Below are positions 12,430 to 27,489 of a DNA stretch of 64,000 bases, in pieces; the first letter of the stretch is position 1, and every line of letters begins with the position of its first letter. The translations under genes and the position numbers were made by a program. The notes under the pieces were generated by a model. That model made no database searches and was not told the DNA's origin. It worked only from the letters and a program-made list of their open reading frames with translations. Origin of the DNA: Calliopsis andreniformis (lineage: Eukaryota; Arthropoda; Insecta; Hymenoptera; Andrenidae); NCBI RefSeq assembly GCF_051401765.1, contig NW_027480468.1, forward strand, positions 1,240,001 through 1,304,000, written 5' to 3'.

Positions 12430-15150
12430 CCTCAATCCTCAATCCTCATTCTTCAATCCTCAATACCCAATCCTCAATCTTCAATCCTCAATCCTCAATC
12501 CTCGATTCTCAATCCTCAATACTCAGTCCTCAGCCCTCAAACCTCAATCCTCAACCCCCAGCCCTCATCCTCAATCTTCAATCCTCAATCATCAATACTC
12601 TATCTTCAATCCTCAATCCACAATCCTCAATCCTCAATACTCAATCCTCAATATTCAACGCATAACCCTCAGCCATCAATGCTCAACACTCAACCATCAA
12701 TCCTCAATTCTCAATGCTGAATAGAATATCCTGAATTCTCATGGTACAATACTCAATCCACACTATTGGATAATCAAATCTGAAACCTCAAACATCAATT
12801 CTCAAAACTCAATCCTCAACACTCAGTCCTCTCTCGTCAATCCTCCATCCTCAATCCTCAATCCTCAAGCGTCAATCCTCAATCCTCAATCCTCAACCCT
12901 CAATCCTCAGTCCTCAAACCTCCACCACGAATCCTCAATTCTGAATCCTGAATCTTCAGCCATAAGACCTCAACAATCAATTGTCAATCCTCATTCCTCA
13001 ATAGAATATCCTCAATTCACAGTTTTCAATACTCAACCCCATTCTTCAATCTTCAAATCTCAATCCACAAACCTCAATTCTCATCACGCAACCCTCAACA
13101 CTTAGTCCTCAATCTGCAATCCTCAATCCTCAATCCTCAATCTTCAATCCTCAATACTCAATCCTCAATCTTCAATCCTCAATCCTCAATCCTCAATCCT
13201 CAATCCACATTCTTCAATCCTCAATCCTCAATACTCAATCCTCAATCGTCAATCTTCAATCCTCAATACTCAATCTTCAATCCTCAATCCTCAATCCTCA
13301 ATCCTCAATCCTCAATCCTCATTCTTCAATCCTCAATCTTCAATGCTCAATCTTCAATCCTCAATCCTCAATCCTCAATCCTCAATCCTCAATCCTCAAT
13401 CCTCAATCCTCAGTCCTCAAACCTCAATCCTGAATCCCCGATCCTGAATCCTCAATCCTCAGCCCTCAGTCCTCAACAATCAGTTGTCAATCCTTAATCC
13501 TCAATAGAGTATCCTCAATTCACAGGTTTCAGTACTCAATACTCAACCTGCAATCTTCAAATCCCTATCCACAAACATCAATTCTCATCACTCAGACCTC
13601 AACACTCAGTCCCCAATACTCAATCTTCAATCCTCAATCCTCAATCCTCAATCCTCAGTCCTCAATACTCAATCCTCAATCCTCAATTCTCAATCCTCAA
13701 TGCTCAATACTCAATCGTCAATCCTCAATCCCCAATCCTCAATGTTCAATCCTCAATCCTCAATCCGCAATCCTCAATCCTCAATCTTCAATCCTCAATA
13801 ATCAATCTTCAATCCTCAATCCTCAACCCTCAATCCTCAATCCTCAATCCTCAATCCTCAACCTTCAAACCTCAATACTCAAACTGCAATCCTCAATCCT
13901 CAGTCCTCACTCCTCAATCCTCATCCTTCAATCCTCAATACCGAATCCTCAATCTTCAATGCTCAATCCTCAATCCTCAATTCTCAATCCTCAATCCTCA
14001 ATCCTCAGACTTCAAACACCAATACTCAAGCCCCAGTCCTCGTCCTCAACCCACAACCCTCAACCCTCAATCCTCAATCTTCATTCTATAATATTCAATC
14101 TTCAATCCTCAATCCTCAATCCTCAATCCTCAATCCTCAACCCTCAATCCTCAATGTTCAATCCTCAATACGCAATCCTCAGTCTTCAATCCTCAATCCT
14201 CAATACTCAATCCTCAATCCTCAATACTCAGTCCTCACTCCTCAATCTTCAATCCTCAATACTCAATCTTCAATCCTCAATCCTCAATCCTCAATGCGCA
14301 ATCTTCAATCCTCAATACTGAATCTTCAATCCTCAATCCTCAATCCTCAATCCTCAATCCTCATTCTTCAATCCTCAACACCCAATCCTCAATCTTCAAT
14401 CCTCAATGTTCAATCCGCAATACCCAATCCTCAGACTTCAAACACCAATACTCAAGCCCTAGTCCTCGTCCTCAACCCACAACCCTCAATCCTCAATCCT
14501 CAAACTTCAATCTATAATATTCAATCTTCAATCCTCAATCTTCAATCCTCAACCCTCAATCCTCAATCCTCAATCCTCAATCCTCAATCTTCAATCCTCA
14601 ATACTCAATCTTCAATCCACAATCATCAATCCTCAATCCACAATCCACATTCTTGAATCCTCAACACCAAATCCTCAATCTTCAATCCTCATTCCTCAGT
14701 CCTCAATTCTCAATCCTCAATCCTCAACCCTCAGACCTCAAACATCAATACTCAACCCTCAGTCCTCGTCCTCAATCCACAACCCTCAATTCTCGATCCT
14801 CAATCTTCAATCATCAATATTCAATCTTCAATCCTCAATCCTCAATCCTCAATCCTCAATCCTCAATGCTCAAACCTCAATCCTCAATCCTCAATCCTCA
14901 ACCCTCAATCCTCAATCCTCAATACTCAATCTGCAATACTCAATCCTCAATAATTAATCCTCTATCCTCATTCTTCAATCCTCAATGCCCAGTCCTCAAT
15001 CTTCAATCCTCAATCCTCAATCCTCAATTCTCAATCCTCAATCCTCAATCCTCAATCATCAATCCTCAATCCTCAATCTTCAATCCTCAATCCTCAATCC
15101 TCAATCCTCAATGTTCAATCCGCAATACACAATCCTCAATCTTCAATCCT
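12430..15150 (+). repeat. 2.7-kb module, copy 2 of 6
   Basis: CACTATTGGATAATC is at 12,761 and TTGAATCCTCAACACC at 14,653 (1,892 bp apart). Offset from copy 1 drifts from 9,790 through 9,783 to 9,720 and back to 9,817, in steps mostly of whole heptamers. This copy reads AATGCTGAATAGAATATCC before the first block, where copies 1, 3 and 5 read AATTATGAATAGAATATCC. That divides the six modules into two subtypes. Confidence 0.82.
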
Positions 15151-18049
15151 CAATCCTCATTCCTCAATCCTCAAACCTCGATCCTCAATCCTCAATCCTC
15201 AGTCCTCGAACCTCAAACCTGTATCCTCAATCCTGAATCCTCAATCTTCAGACCTCAGTCCTCAACAGTCAGTTGTCAATTATCAATCCTCAATAGAATA
15301 TCATCAATTCACTGTTTTCAATACTCAATACTCAATCTGCAATTTTCAAATCTCTATCCACAGACATCAATTCTCATCATTCAACCCTCAACACTCAGTC
15401 CCCAATCCTCAATCTTCAATACTCAATCCTCAATCCTCAATCCTCGATCCTCAATCTTCAATCCTAAATACTCAATCTTCAATCCTCAATTCTCAATCCT
15501 CGGTCCTCAATCCTCAATCGTCATTCTCCAATCCTGAATACTCAATCTTCAATCCTCAATCCTCAATCCTCAATCCTCAATCCTCAATCCTCAATCCTCA
15601 ATACGCAATCCTCAATCCCCAATCCTCAATCCTCAATCTTCAATCCTCAATACTCAATCTTCAAACCTCAATCCTCAATCCTCAATCCTCAATCGTCAAT
15701 TCTCAATCATCAATCCTCAATCTTCAATACTCAATCATCAACGCTCAATCCTCAATCCTCAATACTCAACCATCAATCCTCAATTCCCAATACTCAATAG
15801 AATATCCTGAATTCTCAGGATTCTATACTCAAACCTCAATCCTCAACCCTCAGCCCTCATTCTCAATCCTCAATCCTCAATCCTCAATCATCAATCCTCA
15901 ATCCTCAATCTTCAATCCTCAATCCTCAATCCTCAATCCTCAATGTTCAATCCGCAATACACAATCCTCAATCTTCAATCCTCAATCCTCATTCCTCAAT
16001 CCTCAAACCTCGATCCTCAATCCTCAATCCTGAATCCTCAATCTTCAGCCGTGTGTCCTCAACAATCAGTTGTCAATCCTCAATCCTCAATAGAATATCC
16101 TCAATTCACAGTTTTCAATACTCAGTACTCAATCTGCAATCTTCAGATCTCTATCCACAAACTTCAATTCTTATCACTCAACCCTGAATACTCAGTCCCT
16201 AATCCTCAATCCTCAATCCTCAATCCTCAATCCTCAATCCTCAATCCTCAATCTTAATCTTCAATCCTCAATACTCAATCTTCAATACTCAATCCTCAAT
16301 CCTCAATCCTCAATCCTCAATACTCAATCCTCAATCTACAATACTCAATCCTCAATCCTCAATGCTCAGTCCTCAATCGTCAACCTTCAATCCTCAATAC
16401 TCTATCTTCAAACCTCAATCCTCAATCCGCAATACACAATCCTCAATCTTCAATCCTCAATCCTCATTCCTCAATCCTCAAACCTCAATCCTCAATCCTC
16501 AATCCTCAGTCCTCGAACCTCAAACCTGTATCCTCAATCCTGAATCCTCAATCTTCAGACCTGAGTCCTCAACAATCAGTTGTCGATTATCAATCCTCAA
16601 TAGAATATCATCAATTCACTGTTTTCAATACCCAATACTCAATCTGCAATTTTCAAATCTCTATCCACAAACATCAATTCTCATCATTCAACCCTCAACA
16701 CTCAGTCCCCAATCCTCAATCTTCAATACTCAATCCTCAATCCTCAATCCTGGATCCTCAATCATCAATCCTCAATACACGATCCTCAATCCTCAATCCT
16801 CAATCCTCAACCTTCAATCCTCAATACTCAATCTTCAAACCTCAATCCTCAATCCGCAATTCTCAATCCTCAATCCTCAGTCCTCAGACCTCAAACCTCT
16901 ACCCTCAACCCTCAGCCCTCATCCTCAATCCTCAATCCTCAATCCTCAGTCCACAAACCTCAGTTCTGAATCCTCAATCCTGAGTCCTCAATCTTCAGCC
17001 CTCAGTCCTCAACAATCAGTAGTCAATCCTCAATCCTCAGTAGAATATCCTCAATTCACAGCTTTCAACACTCAATACTCGATCTGCAATCTTCAAACCA
17101 CTATCCACAAACATCAATTCTCATCACTCAACCCTCAACACTCAGTCCTCAATGTTCAATCCTCAATCCTCAATTCTCAATCTTCAATCCTCAATACTGA
17201 AACTTCAATCCTCAATCCTCAATCCTCGATCCTCAATCCTCAATACTCAATCCTCAATCCTCAATCCTCAATACGCAATCCTCAATCCCCAATCCTCAAT
17301 CCTCAATCTTCAATCCTCAATACTCAATCTTCAAACCTCAATCCTCAATCCTCAATCCTCAATCGTCAATCCTCAATCATCAATCCTCAATCTTCAATAC
17401 TCAATCATCAACGCTCAATCCTCAATCCTCAATACTCAACCATCAATCCTCAATTCCCAATACTCAATAGAATATCCTGAATTCTCAGGATTCTATACTC
17501 AAACCTCAATCCTCGACCCTCAGCCCTCATTCTCAATCCTCAATCCACAATCCTCAAACCTCAATCCTCAACCGTCAGTCCTCGTCCTCAATCCTCAACC
17601 CTCAATCCTCAATCCTCCCATCTTCAATCATCAATACTCAATCTTCAATCCTCAATTCTCAATCCTCAGTCCTCAAACCTCAATCCTGAATCCTCAATCC
17701 TGAATCCTCAATCTTCAGCCGTGTGTCCTCAACAATCAGTTGTCAATCCTCAATCCTCAATAGAATATCCTCAATTCACAGTTTTCAATACTCAGTACTC
17801 AATCTGCAATCTTCAGATCTCTATCCACAAACTTCAATTCTTATCACTCAACCCTGAATACTCAGTCCCTAATCCTCAATCCTCAATCCTCAATCCTCAA
17901 TCCTCAATCCTCAATCCTCAATACTCAATCTTCAATAATCAATCCTCAATTCTCAATCCTCAATAATCAATCCTCAATCGTCAATCCTCAATCACCAATC
18001 CTCAATCTTCAATCCTCAATCCTCAATCATCAATCCTCAATCCTCAATT

Positions 18050-20500
18050 TTCAATCCTCAATACCCAATCCTCAATCTTCAATCCTCAATCCTCAATCCT
18101 CGATTCTCAATCCTCAATACTCAGTCCTCAGCCCTCAAACCTCAATCCTCAACCCCCAGCCCTCATCCTCAATCTTCAATCCTCAATCATCAATACTCTA
18201 TCTTCAATCCTCAATCCACAATCCTCAATCCTCAGTACTCAATCCTCAATATTCAACGCATAACCCTCAGCCATCAATGCTCAACACTCAACCATCAATC
18301 CTCAATTCTCAATTATGAATAGAATATCCTGAATTCTCATGGTACAATACTCAATCCACACTATTGGATAATCAAATCTGAAACCTCAAATATCAATTCT
18401 CAAAACTCAATCCTCAACACTCAGTCCTCTCTCGTCAATCCTCCATCCTCAATCCTCAATCCTCAAGCGTCAATCCTCAATCCTCAATCCTCAACCCTCA
18501 ATCCTCAGTCCTCAAACCTCCACCACGAATCCTCAATTCTGAATCCTGAATCTTCAGCCATAAGACCTCAACAATCAATTGTCAATCCTCATTCCTCAAT
18601 AGAATATCCTCAATTCACAGTTCTCAATACTCAACCCCATTCTTCAATCTTCAAATCTCAATCCACAAACCTCAATTCTCATCACGCAACCCTCAACACT
18701 TAGTCCTCAATCTGCAATCCTCAATCCTCAATCCTCAATCTTCAATCCTCAATACTCAATCCTCAATCTTCAATCCTCAATCCTCAATCCTCAATCCTCA
18801 ATCCACATTCTTCAATCCTCAATCCTCAATACTCAATCCTCAATCGTCAATCTTCAATCCTCAATACTCAATCTTCAATCCTCAATCCTCAATCCTCAAT
18901 CCTCAATCCTCAATCCTCATTCTTCAATCCTCAATCTTCAATGCTCAATCTTCAATCCTCAATCCTCAATCCTCAATCCTCAATCCTCAATCCTCAATCC
19001 TCAATCCTCAGTCCTCAAACCTCAATCCTGAATCCCCGATCCTGAATCCTCAATCCTCAGCCCTCAGTCCTCAACAATCAGTTGTCAATCCTTAATCCTC
19101 AATAGAGTATCCTCAATTCACAGGTTTCAGTACTCAATACTCAACCTGCAATCTTCAAATCCCTATCCACAAACATCAATTCTCATCACTCAGACCTCAA
19201 CACTCAGTCCCCAATACTCAATCTTCAATCCTCAATCCTCAATCCTCAATCCTCAATCCTCAGTCCTCAATACTCAATCCTCAATCCTCAATTCTCAATC
19301 CTCAATGCTCAATACTCAATCGTCAATCCTCAATCCCCAATCCTCAATGTTCAATCCTCAATCCTCAATCCGCAATCCTCAATCCTCAATCTTCAATCCT
19401 CAATAATCAATCTTCAATCCTCAATCCTCAACCCTCAATCCTCAATCCTCAATCCTCAATCCTCAACCTTCAAACCTCAATACTCAAACTGCAATCCTCA
19501 ATCCTCAGTCCTCACTCCTCAATCCTCATCCTTCAATCCTCAATACCGAATCCTCAATCTTCAATGCTCAATCCTCAATCCTCAATTCTCAATCCTCAAT
19601 CCTCAACCCTCAATCCTCAATGTTCAATCCTCAATACGCAATCCTCAATCTTCAATCCTCAATCCTCAATACTCAATCCTCAATCCTCAATACTCAGTCC
19701 TCAATCCTCAATCTTCAATCCTCAATACTCAATCTTCAATCCTCAATCCTCAATCCTCAATGCGCAATCTTCAATCCTCAATACTGAATCTTCAATCCTC
19801 AATCCTCAATCCTCAATCCTCAATCCTCATTCTTCAATCCTCAACACCCAATCCTCAATCTTCAATCCTCAATGTTCAATCCGCAATACCCAATCCTCAG
19901 ACTTCAAACACCAATACTCAAGCCCCAGTCCTCGTCCTCAACCCACAACCCTCAATCCTCAATCCTCAAACTTCAATCTGTAATATTCAATCTTCAATCC
20001 TCAATCTTCAATCCTCAACCCTCAATCCTCAATCCTCAATCCTCAATCCTCAATCTTCAATCCTCAATACTCAATCTTCAATCCACAATCATCAATCCTC
20101 AATCCACAATCCACATTCTTGAATCCTCAACACCAAATCCTCAATCTTCAATCCTCATTCCTCAGTCCTCAATTCTCAATCCTCAATCCTCAACCCTCAG
20201 ACCTCAAACATCAATACTCAACCCTCAGTCCTCGTCCTCAATCCACAACCCTCAATTCTCGATCCTCAATCTTCAATCATCAATATTCAATCTTCAATCC
20301 TCAATCCTCAATCCTCAATCCTCAATCCTCAATGCTCAAACCTCAATCCTCAATCCTCAATCCTCAACCCTCAATCCTCAATCCTCAATACTCAATCTGC
20401 AATCCTCAATCCTCAATAATTAATCCTCTATCCTCATTCTTCAATCCTCAATGCCCAGTCCTCAATCTTCAATCCTCAATCCTCAATCCTCAATTCTCAA
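18050..20500 (+). repeat. 2.7-kb module, copy 3 of 6 (internally deleted)
   Basis: Blocks are at 18,359 and 20,119, 1,760 bp apart, 132 bp less than copy 2. The missing part corresponds to about 14,000-14,140 of copy 2, which carries CAGACTTCAAACACC followed by CCAGTCCTCGTCC. Since 132 is not a multiple of 7, this deletion did not follow the plain heptamer register. It has the AATTATGAATAG subtype marker. Confidence 0.8.
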
Positions 20501-21869
20501 TCCTCAATCCTCAATTCTCAATCCTCAATAATCAATCCTCAATCGTCAATCCTCAATCACCAATCCTCAATCTTCAATCCTCAATCCTCAATCATCAATC
20601 CTCAATCCTCAATTTTCAATCCTCAATAGTCAATCTGCAATCCTCAATACTCAGTCCGCAATCCTGAATGCTCAATCCTCAATCCTCAATCTTCAATCCT
20701 CAATACTCAGTCTTCAATCCTCGATCCTCAATACTCAATCCTCAATCCTCATTCTTCAATCCTCAATACCCAATCCTCAATCTTCAATCCTCAATCCTCA
20801 ATCCTCAATTCTCAATCCTCGATCCTCAATCCTCGGACCTCAAACAGCAATACTCAACCCTCAGTCCTCGTCCTCAATCCACAACCATCAATACTGAATT
20901 CTCAATCTTCAATCATCAATATTCAATCTTCAGTCCTCAATCCTCAATCCTCAATCCTCACACCTCAATCCTCAACCGTCAGTCCTCGTCCTCAAACCTC
21001 AACACTCAATCCTGAATCCTGAATGTTCAATCATCAATACTCAATCTTCAATCCTCGATCCTCAATCCTCAATCCTTAATCCTCAATCCTCAATATTCAA
21101 TCTTCAATCCTCAGTCCACAAACCTCAGTTCTGAATCCTCAATCCTGAGTCCTCAATCTTCACCCCTCAGTCCTCAACAATCAGTAGTCAATCCTCAATC
21201 CTCAGTAGAATATCCTCAATTCACAGCTTTCAACACTCAATACTCGATCTGCAATCTTCAAACCACTATCCACAAACATCAATTCTCATCACTCAACCCT
21301 CAACACTCAGTCCTCAATGTTCAATCCTCAATCCTCAATTCTCAATCTTCAATCCTCAATACTGAAACTTCAATCCTCAATCCTCAATCCTCGATCCTCA
21401 ATCCTCAATACTCAATCCTCAATCCTCAATCCTCAATACGCAATCCTCAATCCCCAATCCTCAATCCTCAATCTTCAATCCTCAATACTCAATCTTCAAA
21501 CCTCAATCCTCAATCCTCAATCCTCAATCCTCAATCGTCAATCCTCAATCATCAATCCTCAATCTTCAATACTCAATCATCAACGCTCAATCCTCAATCC
21601 TCAATACTCAACCATCAATCCTCAATTCCCAATACTCAATAGAATATCCTGAATTCTCAGGATTCTATACTCAAACCTCAATCCTCAACCCTCAGCCCTC
21701 ATTCTCAATCCTCAATCCACAATCCTCAAACCTCAATCCTCAACCGTCAGTCCTCGTCCTCAATCCTCAACCCTCAATCCTCAATCCTCCCATCTTCAAT
21801 CATCAATACTCAATCTTCAATCCTCAATTCTCAATCCTCAGTCCTCAAACCTCAATCCCGAATCCTCAA

Positions 21870-24590
21870 TCCTCAATCCTCAATCCTCATTCTTCAATCC
21901 TCAATACCCAATCCTCAATCTTCAATCCTCAATCCTCAATCCTCGATTCTCAATCCTCAATACTCAGTCCTCAGCCCTCAAACCTCAATCCTCAACCCCC
22001 AGCCCTCATCCTCAATCTTCAATCCTCAATCATCAATACTCTATCTTCAATCCTCAATCCACAATCCTCAATCCTCAATACTCAATCCTCAATATTCAAC
22101 GCATAACCCTCAGCCATCAATGCTCAACACTCAACCATCAATCCTCAATTCTCAATGCTGAATAGAATATCCTGAATTCTCATGGTACAATACTCAATCC
22201 ACACTATTGGATAATCAAATCTGAAACCTCAAACATCAATTCTCAAAACTCAATCCTCAACACTCAGTCCTCTCTCGTCAATCCTCCATCCTCAATCCTC
22301 AATCCTCAAGCGTCAATCCTCAATCCTCAATCCTCAACCCTCAATCCTCAGTCCTCAAACCTCCACCACGAATCCTCAATTCTGAATCCTGAATCTTCAG
22401 CCATAAGACCTCAACAATCAATTGTCAATCCTCATTCCTCAATAGAATATCCTCAATTCACAGTTTTCAATACTCAACCCCATTCTTCAATCTTCAAATC
22501 TCAATCCACAAACCTCAATTCTCATCACGCAACCCTCAACACTTAGTCCTCAATCTGCAATCCTCAATCCTCAATCCTCAATCTTCAATCCTCAATACTC
22601 AATCCTCAATCTTCAATCCTCAATCCTCAATCCTCAATCCTCAATCCACATTCTTCAATCCTCAATCCTCAATACTCAATCCTCAATCGTCAATCTTCAA
22701 TCCTCAATACTCAATCTTCAATCCTCAATCCTCAATCCTCAATCCTCAATCCTCAATCCTCATTCTTCAATCCTCAATCTTCAATGCTCAATCTTCAATC
22801 CTCAATCCTCAATCCTCAATCCTCAATCCTCAATCCTCAATCCTCAATCCTCAGTCCTCAAACCTCAATCCTGAATCCCCGATCCTGAATCCTCAATCCT
22901 CAGCCCTCAGTCCTCAACAATCAGTTGTCAATCCTTAATCCTCAATAGAGTATCCTCAATTCACAGGTTTCAGTACTCAATACTCAACCTGCAATCTTCA
23001 AATCCCTATCCACAAACATCAATTCTCATCACTCAGACCTCAACACTCAGTCCCCAATACTCAATCTTCAATCCTCAATCCTCAATCCTCAATCCTCAGT
23101 CCTCAATACTCAATCCTCAATCCTCAATTCTCAATCCTCAATGCTCAATACTCAATCGTCAATCCTCAATCCCCAATCCTCAATGTTCAATCCTCAATCC
23201 TCAATCCGCAATCCTCAATCCTCAATCTTCAATCCTCAATAATCAATCTTCAATCCTCAATCCTCAACCCTCAATCCTCAATCCTCAATCCTCAATCCTC
23301 AACCTTCAAACCTCAATACTCAAACTGCAATCCTCAATCCTCAGTCCTCACTCCTCAATCCTCATCCTTCAATCCTCAATACCGAATCCTCAATCTTCAA
23401 TGCTCAATCCTCAATCCTCAATTCTCAATCCTCAATCCTCAATCCTCAGACTTCAAACACCAATACTCAAGCCCCAGTCCTCGTCCTCAACCCACAACCC
23501 TCAACCCTCAATCCTCAATCTTCATTCTATAATATTCAATCTTCAATCCTCAATCCTCAATCCTCAATCCTCAATCCTCAACCCTCAATCCTCAATGTTC
23601 AATCCTCAATACGCAATCCTCAGTCTTCAATCCTCAATCCTCAATACTCAATCCTCAATCCTCAATACTCAGTCCTCACTCCTCAATCTTCAATCCTCAA
23701 TACTCAATCTTCAATCCTCAATCCTCAATCCTCAATGCGCAATCTTCAATCCTCAATACTGAATCTTCAATCCTCAATCCTCAATCCTCAATCCTCAATC
23801 CTCATTCTTCAATCCTCAACACCCAATCCTCAATCTTCAATCCTCAATGTTCAATCCGCAATACCCAATCCTCAGACTTCAAACACCAATACTCAAGCCC
23901 TAGTCCTCGTCCTCAACCCACAACCCTCAATCCTCAATCCTCAAACTTCAATCTATAATATTCAATCTTCAATCCTCAATCTTCAATCCTCAACCCTCAA
24001 TCCTCAATCCTCAATCCTCAATCCTCAATCTTCAATCCTCAATACTCAATCTTCAATCCACAATCATCAATCCTCAATCCACAATCCACATTCTTGAATC
24101 CTCAACACCAAATCCTCAATCTTCAATCCTCATTCCTCAGTCCTCAATTCTCAATCCTCAATCCTCAACCCTCAGACCTCAAACATCAATACTCAACCCT
24201 CAGTCCTCGTCCTCAATCCACAACCCTCAATTCTCGATCCTCAATCTTCAATCATCAATATTCAATCTTCAATCCTCAATCCTCAATCCTCAATCCTCAA
24301 TCCTCAATGCTCAAACCTCAATCCTCAATCCTCAATCCTCAACCCTCAATCCTCAATCCTCAATACTCAATCTGCAATACTCAATCCTCAATAATTAATC
24401 CTCTATCCTCATTCTTCAATCCTCAATGCCCAGTCCTCAATCTTCAATCCTCAATCCTCAATCCTCAATTCTCAATCCTCAATCCTCAATCCTCAATCAT
24501 CAATCCTCAATCCTCAATCTTCAATCCTCAATCCTCAATCCTCAATCCTCAATGTTCAATCCGCAATACACAATCCTCAATCTTCAATCC
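21870..24590 (+). repeat. 2.7-kb module, copy 4 of 6
   Basis: This is the copy-B counterpart of the module at 12,430, with blocks at 22,202 and 24,094, 1,892 bp apart, and the AATGCTGAATAG subtype marker. Confidence 0.82.
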
Positions 24591-27489
24591 TCAATCCTCA
24601 TTCCTCAATCCTCAAACCTCGATCCTCAATCCTCAATCCTCAGTCCTCGAACCTCAAACCTGTATCCTCAATCCTGAATCCTCAATCTTCAGACCTCAGT
24701 CCTCAACAGTCAGTTGTCAATTATCAATCCTCAATAGAATATCATCAATTCACTGTTTTCAATACTCAATACTCAATCTGCAATTTTCAAATCTCTATCC
24801 ACAGACATCAATTCTCATCATTCAACCCTCAACACTCAGTCCCCAATCCTCAATCTTCAATACTCAATCCTCAATCCTCAATCCTCGATCCTCAATCTTC
24901 AATCCTAAATACTCAATCTTCAATCCTCAATTCTCAATCCTCGGTCCTCAATCCTCAATCGTCATTCTCCAATCCTGAATACTCAATCTTCAATCCTCAA
25001 TCCTCAATCCTCAATCCTCAATCCTCAATCCTCAATCCTCAATACGCAATCCTCAATCCCCAATCCTCAATCCTCAATCTTCAATCCTCAATACTCAATC
25101 TTCAAACCTCAATCCTCAATCCTCAATCCTCAATCGTCAATTCTCAATCATCAATCCTCAATCTTCAATACTCAATCATCAACGCTCAATCCTCAATCCT
25201 CAATACTCAACCATCAATCCTCAATTCCCAATACTCAATAGAATATCCTGAATTCTCAGGATTCTATACTCAAACCTCAATCCTCAACCCTCAGCCCTCA
25301 TTCTCAATCCTCAATCCTCAATCCTCAATCATCAATCCTCAATCCTCAATCTTCAATCCTCAATCCTCAATCCTCAATCCTCAATGTTCAATCCGCAATA
25401 CACAATCCTCAATCTTCAATCCTCAATCCTCATTCCTCAATCCTCAAACCTCGATCCTCAATCCTCAATCCTGAATCCTCAATCTTCAGCCGTGTGTCCT
25501 CAACAATCAGTTGTCAATCCTCAATCCTCAATAGAATATCCTCAATTCACAGTTTTCAATACTCAGTACTCAATCTGCAATCTTCAGATCTCTATCCACA
25601 AACTTCAATTCTTATCACTCAACCCTGAATACTCAGTCCCTAATCCTCAATCCTCAATCCTCAATCCTCAATCCTCAATCCTCAATCCTCAATCTTAATC
25701 TTCAATCCTCAATACTCAATCTTCAATACTCAATCCTCAATCCTCAATCCTCAATCCTCAATACTCAATCCTCAATCTACAATACTCAATCCTCAATCCT
25801 CAATGCTCAGTCCTCAATCGTCAACCTTCAATCCTCAATACTCTATCTTCAAACCTCAATCCTCAATCCGCAATACACAATCCTCAATCTTCAATCCTCA
25901 ATCCTCATTCCTCAATCCTCAAACCTCAATCCTCAATCCTCAATCCTCAGTCCTCGAACCTCAAACCTGTATCCTCAATCCTGAATCCTCAATCTTCAGA
26001 CCTGAGTCCTCAACAATCAGTTGTCGATTATCAATCCTCAATAGAATATCATCAATTCACTGTTTTCAATACCCAATACTCAATCTGCAATTTTCAAATC
26101 TCTATCCACAAACATCAATTCTCATCATTCAACCCTCAACACTCAGTCCCCAATCCTCAATCTTCAATACTCAATCCTCAATCCTCAATCCTGGATCCTC
26201 AATCATCAATCCTCAATACACGATCCTCAATCCTCAATCCTCAATCCTCAACCTTCAATCCTCAATACTCAATCTTCAAACCTCAATCCTCAATCCGCAA
26301 TTCTCAATCCTCAATCCTCAGTCCTCAGACCTCAAACCTCTACCCTCAACCCTCAGCCCTCATCCTCAATCCTCAATCCTCAATCCTCAGTCCACAAACC
26401 TCAGTTCTGAATCCTCAATCCTGAGTCCTCAATCTTCAGCCCTCAGTCCTCAACAATCAGTAGTCAATCCTCAATCCTCAGTAGAATATCCTCAATTCAC
26501 AGCTTTCAACACTCAATACTCGATCTGCAATCTTCAAACCACTATCCACAAACATCAATTCTCATCACTCAACCCTCAACACTCAGTCCTCAATGTTCAA
26601 TCCTCAATCCTCAATTCTCAATCTTCAATCCTCAATACTGAAACTTCAATCCTCAATCCTCAATCCTCGATCCTCAATCCTCAATACTCAATCCTCAATC
26701 CTCAATCCTCAATACGCAATCCTCAATCCCCAATCCTCAATCCTCAATCTTCAATCCTCAATACTCAATCTTCAAACCTCAATCCTCAATCCTCAATCCT
26801 CAATCGTCAATCCTCAATCATCAATCCTCAATCTTCAATACTCAATCATCAACGCTCAATCCTCAATCCTCAATACTCAACCATCAATCCTCAATTCCCA
26901 ATACTCAATAGAATATCCTGAATTCTCAGGATTCTATACTCAAACCTCAATCCTCGACCCTCAGCCCTCATTCTCAATCCTCAATCCACAATCCTCAAAC
27001 CTCAATCCTCAACCGTCAGTCCTCGTCCTCAATCCTCAACCCTCAATCCTCAATCCTCCCATCTTCAATCATCAATACTCAATCTTCAATCCTCAATTCT
27101 CAATCCTCAGTCCTCAAACCTCAATCCTGAATCCTCAATCCTGAATCCTCAATCTTCAGCCGTGTGTCCTCAACAATCAGTTGTCAATCCTCAATCCTCA
27201 ATAGAATATCCTCAATTCACAGTTTTCAATACTCAGTACTCAATCTGCAATCTTCAGATCTCTATCCACAAACTTCAATTCTTATCACTCAACCCTGAAT
27301 ACTCAGTCCCTAATCCTCAATCCTCAATCCTCAATCCTCAATCCTCAATCCTCAATCCTCAATACTCAATCTTCAATAATCAATCCTCAATTCTCAATCC
27401 TCAATAATCAATCCTCAATCGTCAATCCTCAATCACCAATCCTCAATCTTCAATCCTCAATCCTCAATCATCAATCCTCAATCCTCAAT

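Larger units (their letters stand above)
11063..20503 (+). repeat. 9,441-bp higher-order unit, copy A
   Basis: Landmarks at 11,227, 11,876, 12,761, 13,959, 14,294, 14,653, 16,362, 17,152, 17,721, 18,359, 19,564, 19,760 and 20,119 each recur exactly 9,441 bp later. Comparing the junctions base by base, identity starts at 11,063 against 20,504. The length is not a multiple of 7, because the landmark blocks break register. Inside the unit a related half is repeated at offsets of 5,466 to 5,598 (12,761 against 18,359; 14,294 against 19,760), so the unit is itself composite. It holds three hairpin blocks (12,199, 15,798, 17,468) and two GTGTGTCC blocks (16,051, 17,721). Confidence 0.93.
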
